A stretch of 64,000 bases of DNA, from NCBI GenBank assembly GCA_000231825.2, contig JH720298.1, positions 902,810 to 966,809 of the forward strand, given 5' to 3'. Positions within the stretch are counted from its first letter, which is position 1. Every line of letters starts with the position of its first letter. The position numbers and the translations under genes were made by a program. This document shows, in pieces, positions 23,531-35,629 of this stretch. The stretch is from Tetrahymena elliotti 4EA. Lineage: Eukaryota > Ciliophora > Oligohymenophorea > Hymenostomatida > Tetrahymenidae. The notes under the pieces are model-generated. The model was not told the origin of the DNA, made no database searches, and was given only the letters and a program-made list of their open reading frames with translations.

Positions 23531-26217
23531 TTTGTTAATTATACATCTGTAAGGTTATTTGTATAAAAGAATAAGTATTACTATATTTACAATAAAGCCT
23601 AAGGAGTCCATAATAATACTTGTTATAATAAAGTGAAATTTTATTTGCTGAATGTCAAAAAGAAAGTTAGATGGACTATAGGTATACTTATTATGTTAGT
23701 TTTTTGCATTTTCAGAATAAACCTAAAGTGCAATTATAAAATTTACTTAGGAGCCTATGTTTAGAAAACAGAAAAATGCATTTATGCATGCAATCCAAAT
23801 CAAATGTTTTTATTTAATCATTATTAAAAAATGTACTAATCTAAGATAATTTAAACAGATCTACCTACTGATAGCTTATAAAATGATACTATCTTTTATA
23901 TTTTCTTTATTAATTACAGCCGTGCTTCTTAGTAGCTAGATTTTTGGCTGGATTTGTTTCACAATTTAAGTGTAAATTTGGGTTCCACTTTTAATAAATT
24001 GCGCAAAAATATCTCCTTTTTCACTTAGTTTCTTGTTGCTTTTTTAAGATATAAATTAGATTTTGATATTTGACAATCTAAAATTTGGTTTTAATTTATA
24101 AATCTTTAAGAATATCAAAAATACATTTCAAAAACCTTCTCACAGAGTGAATTAAAATCCTCAATAGGTAAATTGAAAAAAATGATATAGATTGAATAAC
24201 TAACTAAACAGGAAATCTCTTCTTATTATGATTCTCCATTTAGATAAAAAAATTCATTCATTCGCTTATGAGCTATACAATCTCTACCGAATCTACATAA
24301 TAAGTATTTTTTTTGAACATATCTTAATTTTTGTGGTCATACTCTAATTAATGATCAAGTATAAACAACCACCAATTTATTATCTATGAAATCTACTATC
24401 TTTTTATTAAAAATTACAATTAACTCAAGACCAATATTTCATTTTTTATCAAATTAATAACACTACAAAATACTTTTTACTGTAACTATGCATGTGTTCA
24501 TTGCTTTTCATTTTTGAAAAATATACCTTTTCTAAAAAATCAAATTTTAAGACTTAAGTTAACAAAAAGATTCAATTTCTGATCACTGATATAAATCAAA
24601 TCTAATTAAAAATATATATTTTTCTTTAAATATTGATATCAGCAAGAAGAGTATTATTATTATAATCTTAGATACTATTAATTGAAATTAAGCTTAAATC
24701 GATGAAATATTTAATAATTAATATCAATCAATCTTTTAACCTTTTAACTCACAAATTAATAATAAAAGAAAATTTAAGTAAATCTATTATTCTATTTTAA
24801 GTATGTTATTACTTCACAGGTAGAAGAAAGTAGTTTCTGAAATAAATTTTATTTTATGACACTTATTTATCTCAATGATGGGACGTAATTTATAACGGAT
24901 TAATTTTTTAATGATTGATATTGTTTTACTTGAATTTCCATTTTTTATTTTTTATTTTTTTTGATGTAAAAGAATTTTTAATTACAATTTAAATTAATGT
25001 TATATAAATACGGTGTAAATGTATACAATATTTTCTTTTATGTAATCTGATTTTTCTTTTTTGTTTCTTTTGATTTCTTTTTTGAGAAACTTTATACTAA
25101 ATTAATTTTATCATCATATTCTATAATAAAAAACAAATTTTATTTGTATTTTCTGATCAATCTGATGAACGTTTGGTATTCTTTTTTGAGCGCTAGCCCT
25201 GATAAAAAATAAATTATTAATAATTAAATAAAGCAATAGTAAAACAATAACACATTCTTAATTTTAAAAGTAAATAATTATCCTTTTTTTCTCTCAAAAT
25301 TTTCTAAAATCTTTCTTACATTTATTTTTAGTGGACTTCACTATATTAATTATATCTTACATTTAGTTAAATTTGATAAAAAAAATTATTCATATGATAT
25401 TAAAGAATACTTATTTCCAATAATCACTCTTATCTTTATATATCCTTTTTTATGTTCAATAGTAGATTTCACAAAGAATTGACTGAGAATATCAAATTGT
25501 TAAACTTTTAAAAACATTATGTAAATCTAAAATTTACTTCATTTAAAGCTATTTATAACTAAATAAAATTGAATCTAATTTGATAATATCTTTCTGATTA
25601 AATGCGTTTAAAAATGTAAAGTAATATAAAACTTATATTAAAAAAGCTTATTAATTTATAGATTTAATAATAGACAATATAAATAATTTGCAAGCCACAC
25701 AATTTTTAGAAATCAATTAAATTAAAAATTAAAAATGAGTAATTAGAAATCATTCATTTTTTTTAAATTTGTGTTAATATAAACATATTTCTAATTAAAA
25801 TAGGAAGATTTACTATTTTATAAAATTTTTGTATTTTTGATAAATAAAATAGTAACATTTTAAAATGAAATCTTAATAGTCTTTCAAATTAATTTATTGA
25901 TCAAAATTTCTATCAATACCTCTAAAAATTAATTTTTTTTAAAATAAAATCTATGTTATTTTTTACTTAATTTGTTGAAAATAAGAAAATTATTATTACA
26001 TTTTTAAAAATTAACTGATAAAAAAATACTTCTAAATATACCTTTCAATTTATAATTTTAAAAGTAAATTAATTTAATTTAGTTAAATAAAATGTAAGCT
26101 TAAAAAGAGTATTTACTCTTAAATTAATATAAATGAAATAAGTATTGTGATTAGAATATATTCAGAAATAATATTTCCAGAAGAATCTGCCATTATATTA
26201 TTATTTTATTAACATCT
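23531..26217. other. Long AT-rich intergenic stretch
   Basis: About 2.7 kb with frequent TGA in all frames read. No gene, repeat array or structural RNA was recognised. Confidence 0.45.
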
Positions 26218-28010
26218 TCATGTTACTTCATCAATACTTTGAATGCAAATGCAACTACCATTAGGTATATTACTTTTAGTAAAACCTTGTTTTAAGCATG
26301 CTTCTTTGCCTTCAGAGCACTAATATCCTAAAGAGCAAATTGTAGGAAGTTAACATGTTCCATTTTAATCTCTAACATAACCTAGAATACATGCAGATTG
26401 ATCTTGATTGTATTAATTTGAATCTAAGCAATTCTAAGGTGGAATGTAATTTCCTTTTTCATTAGATTTTATCCATCCAAGATCAGAACAATATTTTATA
26501 ACATTTTAACGCAATACATTGTTAGGTTTTCCACATTCCTCATAAGTTATTGAGCAGTTTATTTTTCATCCTAAATAAATCGATATGTTTTACAAAATTT
26601 ACTCATATTAGAGCATAAATATTTTTCAATATTTTTGAAACAGTCATTGAAAGAAGGTTCATAGCAAGAATCATCATTTTAATTCTTTAAATAGTCAACA
26701 TACTTACAGGCTGAAATAGTATTTCCACATTTTTAACCTTCCAAGCAGTTATCAGGTTCAACACAATCATCGTTTATCTATTTGTATCCCCTTTTTATAC
26801 TTAAAGATTCTTATGAATAGCATAGCTTTTGAGTTAAACATTATTAGTCAGTTGGTAAAACACATTTGAATAAAGCGTCTGATTCAGAAACATACCCTAG
26901 TAATTTACATGCAATTTTCTATGGATTACATTAAATACCTGTCAAACAGTTTGCTGGTTCAACACAAAAATACCATCGTTTGCCTTATCAAATCCTGAAA
27001 AAGAAATACTGTGGTTAAATGGAAATTTGCAGAACTCTTAGTTTTTATCTAGACATTATTCTATTTCAGGTATTTAACTCTATTATTATCAGAACTCTTC
27101 AAATAACCAATAAATGTGCAAGCAGTGTATGGTAAACCACATTTATTATTAGCTGTTAAGCAGTCAATAAGAGGTATGTACTATTTATCAACAGGATTTT
27201 AAGGATCTCTCATCCATCCATGAATTTGACATCCTTAATTTACCATTCTGCATAAGTACTTATTATTTGAATTTAAACTATCATCTGTTGGAGCTACACA
27301 ATTATCATTATCTGAGCTTTTCATGTATCCTAACTAAAGACAAGCAGATAAGTTTGAATTGCATTAACCCTCAGTTTTAATACAGTCGGGAATAACACAA
27401 TAATTATCTGTTGGTCTATTAGTTGATTTTATATAACCCTTTTTTAGTACATATATCAACGCCTTATCTACAAAGAGTTAATGTTGTATCTAAACAATCT
27501 TCATCACTAGGAAGTTAACATTAATATCTATTACTGCTTCTTCTATTAATGAAAATTAAATTATATTTTTAATATTTTTTATAATTTTTATATAAATTAA
27601 ATACATATATCCCCCTATAATAGTGCAAGCAGTGTATTATGGTAAACATTACTCGCCTTCCAAACAATCATTTGGTAATACACAATAATTTCTCACAGGA
27701 TCAACTATTTTAATATAACCTTTATCTGTGCAAAACTTAATTTTAGGATAGCAAAGATCCTTTTATTGATCTGTACAATCTTCATCTTCTGGTAATCTAC
27801 AAGAATCATCCAATTCCCTTTTCACATAGCCAAAATATTAACAGGCACTATAATTTGAAGAGTATCTACCAGTACCATCCAAGCAATTAGGTTAAACACA
27901 AAAAGTATCTGTTGGATTTGTTGTTGATTTTATCCATCCATTTATTACACGAAAGCTCTAAGGACTCCTGCAGGCTAAATTATTTACTTAATTTTCACAA
28001 TCTTTATCAA
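26218..28010 (-). pseudogene. Degenerate Cys-rich repeat gene (copy 1)
   Basis: On the minus strand this stretch encodes units of about 55-60 residues with regular cysteines, such as YCVLPNDCLEGEQC, TACTIIGGY and LPEDEDCTDQQKDLCYP, then FCTDKGYIK. One intron (about 27550-27607) fits the pattern. The reading frame has to be shifted at least four times to follow the cysteine pattern: near 27436 (an A6G3 run), near 27070, near 26966 and near 26560. It ends at TGA near 26218. The 5' end is abrupt at about 28010, in the middle of a unit. Intact relatives would be secreted or surface Cys-rich proteins. Multiple frameshifts plus a missing 5' end argue for a pseudogene; poor local assembly is the alternative. 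Confidence 0.7.
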
Positions 28011-29611
28011 TGAAGAAATAAAATTTTAAAAAATACAAAATTTAGGTTTGATTAAGCTAAAATTTTGAACATCTTAATTACTATTGTTAATGAAGGAAAT
28101 TCTTTAAACATTATTAAAGTATTTTTAACTTAAATAAAATTTGATACTTTGTAATAATATATTTTATTTATACATATTTCTTATTTTATAAATTAAGTAT
28201 TTAATAGCAGAAGAATAAATTTATTAATATTTGTTTTTTAAAGGAATAATTAAATTAAAGGCTTCAAAATTGATTTAGGATATTAAGAACCTTAGATAGA
28301 AAGAAAACTTATTGATAGTAAAAGAAATTATATATGATGTGTTTGTTATTTATTTTAATCAAATTAATAAAAGTTTTAACTTAATAAAAGTTTTTTCCTA
28401 ATATTGCTTATGTTACACATATTACTTAACTTAATTAAATTTGTTCTATAAAGTTAATAAATAGGTTTTATCAATTTCATCATAGAAGAAAATTAATATT
28501 TTTGGGTAAAACGCTTGAATTAAGAATTCATAAAAATACAAAAAATAAGTGTAATAAATAAAAATCTTCAGATTTATGAATTAAATTTTAAAATGTAAAT
28601 AAACGATTATTTAGAATAGCTAATTTTTGTTCAAATTAGTAAGCTAATATCTATTTTAAAATTTAAATTTTAAATTACTCTTCATTTTTGAAAATAGAAT
28701 TTTTTAAGTCAATTGACTTTATTTAAAATAATTATTGAAAAATTCACTTTTTTTATTTAAGTAAAATAAGAAATTTATTAAAATATTCTTAAAAAGTTAG
28801 AGTAAAATTGATTTTTATTAAATTTATCTATTTTTTATACAAAATTTGTTTAATTAATTCACTGTTGTGTAAAAATAGTAATGAAAAAAAATTAAACGTT
28901 AAATGAAGTTTTATCAATACAGTCTTCATTACTGGGAGATAAGTATTTATAACTATCAGCACTCCTACTATTAATTAAAATTATAAATTAATTTATGATT
29001 TTATTATTTTTTGAATCATTTTTATTAAATTGTTTGTATTGTATTAGCAAAAATATTGCTAAAAATAAAAGATAATAACTTAAAATTCTTAAATAATTGG
29101 GAATAAAAAAGTTTTATAAAAAAAGAATTATTTTTGTTAAAAAATAGAAAATGGTTTAATTTATTACACATAATCTCCAACACTAGTGCAAGCTGTTTAT
29201 TAGGGTTTGCATTATTCACCTTCTAAACAATCATTTGGTAACACACAATAGCTTTTAGTGGGATATTCTATTTTAACATAACCTTTGTTTGTGATTAAAC
29301 TTTTGGATCACATAGATTTTTCAATTGATTTATACAATCTTCATCTTCAGATAACCTACATGAATCATCTAAGTCTCTTTTTATATAATTATAATATGAA
29401 CATGCACTTTAATTAGGAGAGCATCTACCTGTACCATCTAAGCATTTTGGCTAAACACAATAAGTATCTTAAGGACTATTCGTTGATTTAACCCATCCTT
29501 TAATTTGGCAAAAACTTTGTGGACTTCTACAAGCGAAGTTATTTGCCTAATTTTCACAGTCTTTGTCCAAAGGTATTCTGCATCTCTTAGTATTTGGAAT
29601 TCTAACATATC
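27480..29611 (-). repeat. Tandem segmental duplication inside the Cys-rich gene
   Basis: The interval of about 27480-28010 corresponds, exon for exon and including one intron, to about 28918-29580. Both show the order P-N-C-L-D-G-T-G-R, D-D-S-C-R-L, E-D-E-D-C, then Y-C-V-L-P-N-D-C-L-E-G-E. Divergence is substantial, and each copy carries its own frameshifts, so the duplication is not recent. Confidence 0.65.
28011..28917. other. 0.9-kb AT-rich segment between the two Cys-rich copies
   Basis: No gene. The 9-mer TTTATCAAT occurs at both borders (near 28003 and near 28912), so the segment could be an insertion into a once continuous unit, or a long intron. No terminal inverted repeats were seen. 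Confidence 0.4.
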
Positions 29612-30480
29612 CTGATTGATATTTAAAATACATTTAGTTTATTTTTTTTCAAAACAGTTTTAAATTATACCTAAATAAGAGCATAAATACTTGTCTGATG
29701 AGCATTGTTCACCAGATAAACAATCTACTTCAGGAACACAATAATTTTGTAATGGATCATTAACTTTCACCCAACCTCTAAATAATAAATAGCTAATTAA
29801 AAATATTATTTAAATTAAAATTTTTTTTACCTTGAAGTACAAAATTTATTTCCTGGTTTGCCTGTAAATGCATTGAATTTGTTGTAGCAATCATCATCTG
29901 TTGGCTCTTTACATTTGCTAGATTATTCCTCTAACACATAACCCAAGTAAACACATATTTTTCCTAAACCACATTATTCACTTTCTAAACAATTAGATGG
30001 TTTTTCACATGAATCAGAGTTTTTACTTTTTATCCAGCCTCTATCAGTACAAAATCTAACACCCCCTCTACATAAATTAGAATTTACTGAAGGATTTAGA
30101 GACTAATCATCTGTAGGAATGGAACATTTATCACTTTCTAAGGAAAGTTTTAGATACCCTAAATATGTGCAAACAGTCAAGGTATTTGAACATAAGTCTC
30201 CTTGAAGACAGTCAGAAGGAGCAACACAAACATTTTTATTAATTTAAGTTTTGAGCGAACCCATTTTTTTGCAAAATACTGCTTTTTCTCCACATGCTTC
30301 TGTATTAGATATATCTTAACAATCTTCATCAGTGGGATTTTTGCAATCAGAAGTTCCACTCTTTTTGACATAACCTAGTGTTAAACATATTGAGTTATCT
30401 GAACATTAGCCTGGTTTAGTAAGGCACTCAGAAGGTATCTCACAATAAGATTATCCAACATCAGATGTTTTAACATACTT
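28918..30480 (-). pseudogene. Cys-rich repeat gene (copy 2), 5'-truncated and frameshifted
   Basis: Read on the minus strand from 30480, the part down to 29671 is intact. An exon with several Cys units (CEIPSECLTKPGQC, TDEDCQDISNTEACGEK, CVAPSDCLQGDLC, TDDDCYNKF) joins across introns 29778-29830 (53 nt) and 29612-29670 (59 nt). In the third exon, near 29290, a 4-nt loss relative to copy 1 shifts the frame and deletes a cysteine; the frame beyond it again matches copy 1 (YCVLPNDCLEGEQC). The last piece, 28918-28975, has lost further cysteines. Upstream of 30480 an acceptor is present but no earlier exon was found, and an inverted-repeat element sits 140 nt away. The intact half might still be expressed. 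Confidence 0.6.
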
Positions 30481-30622
30481 AAAATTTTTTAAATTTCTTT
30501 ATTCTTTAATTATACAAAAAAATATTTTAATTTGGATAGGTTTTTTTGAAATAAAATAATGATTTTTTTTATTCCTTCAATTTTTGTATGGAAAATTTTA
30601 CTATTTTATTTTTTAATAAAAA

Positions 30623-30915
30623 ATGAATGGGTCTTGCTGTTACTCCCTCCATAGCCCAGAATTAAGAATAAATAATTGGTGTTTTAGGCAATATTTGAAA
30701 TATTTTTTAGTAAAAGTAAAGATATACTACAAAAGTTAAAAGATAAATAATAGTAATTCATCAAAATGATCAAATACCAAGGATTTGATGATTGTTTTTA
30801 TTTTGAATCATCTCAAATATGAGGTTTTGATGTTCAATTTTAAAATGAGTCATTTAAGAATATGGGAAATATTTTTTTTTAATTATAGTCACAGTAACAG
30901 CAGAGACCCATTCAT
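30623..30915. mobile_element. 293-bp element with imperfect terminal inverted repeats
   Basis: ATGAATGGGTCTTGCTGTTA at 30623 has an inverted counterpart ending at 30915, ATGAATGGGTCTCTGCTGTT on the other strand, matching over about 23 bp with one 1-nt indel. The GC content of these ends is clearly above the surroundings. The interior is AT-rich and has no coding capacity. Size and structure fit a MITE or a solo non-autonomous element. No clear target-site duplication could be read. Confidence 0.6.
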
Positions 30916-33713
30916 GAAATGCAAGCTAAGCCAGCAGCAAAATATTTTTAATATATTTTAAATTATTGAATTTTTTAATAAGAATATTCTTTCATCAAAA
31001 TCATCAAATCTAAAATTCAATCATCTTGAGACAAAAAATATTTGAGTTTGATTTTACTCCCTGTTTTTAATTGAATTTTATCAATAAAGATACAGTTTTA
31101 TAAATGTAAAAATACTATTATTTAATCTAATAAATTACGAAAAGCTCAAAGTTTATAAAAATCAAATATTCTTAAATATGATAATGCTATAAATGAAAAA
31201 GAAGCAATATATTTTTTATGATTATTTATTAGTGTGTCTTAAAATTTTCGATTTTTATAGAAAAATATTTTGAATACTAGCAAGATCTTGTTTACATTTT
31301 TAAAAATATTTCAAACTCGAACTCATAATATATTGAAAACAAGCTAAATTCCCCATCAATTTAATGCACCATAAATAAACAAGAATCTATGAAAAATTGT
31401 ATTAAATAGAATGGATATATTTTCAATCAATCTCTCTTGATATTTTTTTGAGTTTACTTTATCATGTACAACTAAAATTAGAATTCCCATTTTCTCTAAT
31501 ATAAACCCATATATGGATTTATCTATTAGTAGGAAAACTCATTTTAATTTTTAATACTGAGCCAGTTTTGAACCTTATTTAAATTCCATTTTCAAAAAGG
31601 ATACAAAATTTTTTTTAGAATTTAAAATAGATTATTATCGTTTAGAAATTGTAGGTAATCTAAGCTCTACCCTTTTTATCTTTTCTAATATATAAAAATA
31701 ATATTTTTACTAAAAGTAAATAGTATTCTTAAAAGACTTCCAATTTTATGAAAATTTGTTAACTTAACCATTTATACTTTGAAGTTTTTACTTTCCCAAT
31801 ACATTAAATACATAGACTAATATTAAAAAACCCTTTTAAGCAATTTTTAATGATTAAGAGATAATTTTAAAATAAAGTTATTTTGAAATTTTTTTCTGTT
31901 TTGCAATTGTAATAGTAATAGTAATAGAAGCATTTTTTTAGTATCTTTCTTTCATTGTAAAATAAAAAAATCTAAAGAAAATGTATGTAGACAAAATTAA
32001 AAGAATGATAAGAAATTTATTAATTTAGTATTGTTTATTTTTTTCACTTTTATACACTCTATGAGAAATAATAAAATAATAACTCAGAAAAAATGTATTG
32101 AGAGAAACTAATGATCTATTTTTCTAAGTTAAATAGCCATAATAGAAAATAATTTTAAATAAAAATATCTCATCATAAGAAATTAAGTTAAATATTTATT
32201 TTTTTAATCAATAAAAAAGATTGAACATACAATTAAAATGCAATAATTAAAATTTAATAATTAACATATTAAGTAAGCTAAACATAGAAAATGAGTAATT
32301 AAAAATATGATTCTTATTTATCTAACATTACCACACGTTAGCCAATTATTATTTAATTAAATATTAAGAATTAATCTTAAAAAATCCCAAATTCATATTT
32401 TTCTCAAAGATATAAAAACTGAAATAATATCTATCTTAAATAATTAAGCTTGATTAAAATTTGTAATAAAAATTTTAGAGTAAACTTCTTCTAACTCAAA
32501 TATAGACAAAAAAAGGAATGTTTAATTAAAAACAAAATATTTGTATGATTAACAACACTAAATAAACATTTTTAAGTAACAAACAAGTTAGTTTAATGTA
32601 ATATATGAAAAAATTGCAATAAAAATTGTTCTAAATATTTTTAAGTTCTATGATGCTAAATATTTGAAATAAATTTTGTTCAAAAATATTGTATTGAAAG
32701 TCATGTAAAGAATAAATATTATATTCAAATCCTAATTGATAAATATTATCAATATTGGAATCATTAAATAATACAATGATCTATTTTCTCTTTAATATTT
32801 TAATAAGACATTAGTATTTTTTGAATTATTAAAATTATTTTGTTTTATTTGAGAAATCGAAGATTAAAAAAAATTATTAAATCTTAAATATTTTTACAAT
32901 TTTTTGATTTTCTTCTTTGGTATTCTAAAAAAAATGAAATGATGATTTTATTTTTTGAATTTCTAAATCAGCAAATTTTAACCATTTAAAAATTAAATAA
33001 ACCATTATATTCTGTAATTTTTTTGATAAAATTTTTAGTTATTTTGAAATAAAGTATTTAAAAACATAAAAAATTATTTTATTTCTATCAGGTATTATTC
33101 AATCGAAGAAACAAAACACATCACTCAACAATATGTTTATTTAATTTTCTTAAATTTCATTTTAATTCAAAAAAAATTTAAGGTTTTCTAAATTAAAAAA
33201 TTCAATAACTCGTATAATTTTTTAAGCTTTAAAGTTGTAATACTTAGTAATGGCAATTCTAGTTATTATTTTGAAATTTGATTTATGCTGAATTCAGGCT
33301 CTTTTTATGGGATTTATGATAACAAATAATTATGAATTGTTTAAAGTTAAACTGTAAATTTAGTGTGTATTGAAGTAGTTAATATTCTTTTTTGGTGTAA
33401 ATGATGGATTCATTAATTTTATAAATAGATTAAAAATTGATTAAATTTAATTATAATTGAATCTACGAAGTAATGAGAGCTAGTAAAATAATTATAAACG
33501 AATACGAAACTTTCGTCATATTTAGATTACTACATAAGAAATTTTCCAGCAAAAGAAATATATCATAAAGTTGAAAAATATCTTACATATTCAATAAAAG
33601 CTTGATATCGTCATTTATATAAGAAAGTTCATTTATTATCTTGCATTAAGTAATTATTTATTTACAAATTAAAACTTTAAATTATTTAATATTATTATTA
33701 ATAGAGTTAATAA
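30916..33713. other. Long AT-rich intergenic stretch
   Basis: Nothing with coding character was found. Short repeated words such as TCATCAAAATCATCAAAT occur just after the preceding element. Confidence 0.45.
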
Positions 33714-34852
33714 ATGACAACATAATATCCTAAAAGATTCTAAAACAAGGTTGCTATTGTAACTGCCTCTTCAACAGGTATCGGTTTGGAGATATCCAAG
33801 AGATTAGCTTTAGAAGGAGCTACAGTTATTATTAACTCCCGTAGTTAAAAGAACGTCAGTGAAGCAGTAGAGATGATCAGAAAATTAGGTGGAAAAGCTG
33901 AAGGTTTAGTTTGCCATGCTGGTAAGCCTGAAGATAGACAAAAACTCTTGCAATTCGCTTAAGACAAATTTGGAGGTGTTGATATGTAAATAGATCTTCT
34001 AATTATTTTAAAAAATAACCCTTTATAATTGCTTGATTAAAAAAACTTCTACAATTAACATAATAAAAATCAATTATTTATTAATATTATTAATTCATTA
34101 TAGATTGATTCCTAATGCTGCAGTTTCTACTTTCATGGGTGCTTTCACTGATACCCCTGAATAGGCTATGGATAAAATGTATGATATTAATTTTAAGGGT
34201 GTTCTTTTCCTTGTTCGTGATGCTCTTCCCTTCATGAAAGGAAGAAAAGGAGCCAACGTTATTTTAGTCAGCTCACTCAGTGGATATGAATAAGAAAACT
34301 TAATTGGATTCTATGGTATCACTAAGACTATGGTTTTAGTTATGAATAAATTATTTGCAAGAGAACTTTAATCAGATGGCATCCGTGTTAACTGTGTTGC
34401 TCCTGGTGTCATTAAAACTAAATTCTCCGAAGCTCTTTGGAAGGATAGAGAACAATAAACAATTCTTTCGGAAGGTAAAATCTCTTCATTCAATAATTAT
34501 CAATTAAAAAGGATTTAATCTGATCAAAGAATAAATCCATACAATTAGATACAGTGTTTTATCTAATCTATCTATTATTCAACTTCATTTATCTAACATA
34601 GTTTTTACTAATAATTTATAATATTTTTTGAATTCTATTTATAGGTGTTTCTCGTCTTGGTGTTCCTGAAGACGTCTCTAGTGCAGTTGCCTTCCTTGCT
34701 AGTGAAGAAGCTTCATTTATCACTGGTAATATTATTATTATAATTTTTGTAAAAAAAGAAATACATTTTTATGGAAAACAAATGAAATAATAATTATAAA
34801 ATTAATAGGTGAATGTATTTCTATGGCTGGTAAACCTTTAGTCAGATTGTGA
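33714..34852 (+). CDS. Short-chain dehydrogenase/reductase, DHRS4-like
   Basis: Four exons, 33714-33985, 34104-34474, 34645-34725 and 34809-34852, give 255 residues, a typical classical SDR length. The NAD(P)-binding turn is TASSTGIG (residues 17-24). NAAV (95-98) stands for the usual NNAG motif. The catalytic residues Ser148, Tyr161 and Lys165 (YGITK) are present. The C-terminal half closely follows DHRS4 carbonyl/retinal reductases: IRVNCVAPGVIKTKFSEALW, then RLGVPEDVSSAVAFL and ASEEASFITGE. DHRS4 proteins end in SRL, a peroxisomal signal; this one ends VRL, so peroxisomal import is uncertain. Expected activity is NADP(H)-dependent reduction of carbonyl compounds. Introns are 83-170 nt. Codon use is somewhat richer in C-ending codons than in the neighbours, suggesting good expression. 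Confidence 0.93.
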
Positions 34853-35629
34853 AGATATTTTATAGTACTAATATTCATTTTTAAAATATATTTTGATTTA
34901 TGTTTTGGTAACAAAGTTGCATAAAATTAGATTAAATATCTTCAAAATAAAAAATAACCATTTCAAAAAATTTACCTAATCTATCAATATTTTATAATAT
35001 ACTGTACTTACTCCTGACATTGCTTTCTTAAATATTTTATATATTGAGTTCTTGTTAATAAAAATTTTACAAATTTTTAATATTTTTAAGTTGTTTGAAA
35101 AGTCAATAAAGAAATTATTATGGTATGGTATTTAAGATTGACTATTTGAGATTTGATGATTGTTCAAATTATTTACTATTTTTATTAATATTTATTTTTT
35201 CTTCAAATAAATTTCTTTTAATGATAATAAAAATAAAATAAATTCTTAAAAAAACCTGAAATAAAATATTTTTAAAGAGTAAATAAAAAGGAAAATTATT
35301 ATCTTCATATCTTTGTATTGTATGAGATATTTTTAAAGTTTAAATGAATTTTTGATAATTCAATCATAGATTATACGAAATGTGATTTAAATAAGAAGTA
35401 AATGAATATTAAAATTCAACTAATCAGCCTTTCTTTTGTTTTTGGACTGATTATTAAAAATTTAAACTTAATTTTTTTATATAAAATTTGATTTTGTTTT
35501 TTAAGATGAGATATCAGAATTTATCTCATCGAATTTTCTTTTAATTTAGAATTGCATCAAAAAGCAATTAATTTATAAATACTATAATTATTTATTAACC
35601 AATATTAATTATCAAAAAGCTAATTTAAG
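34853..35629. other. AT-rich intergenic stretch
   Basis: No coding frame. It holds the 3' flank of the dehydrogenase and the 5' flank of the B-box-like gene. Confidence 0.45.

Noticed and set aside
29025..29219. Standard-code minus-strand ORF of 64 codons
   Set aside because: It covers mainly an AT-rich intron and reads the Cys-rich exon in the wrong frame after the 4-nt deletion.
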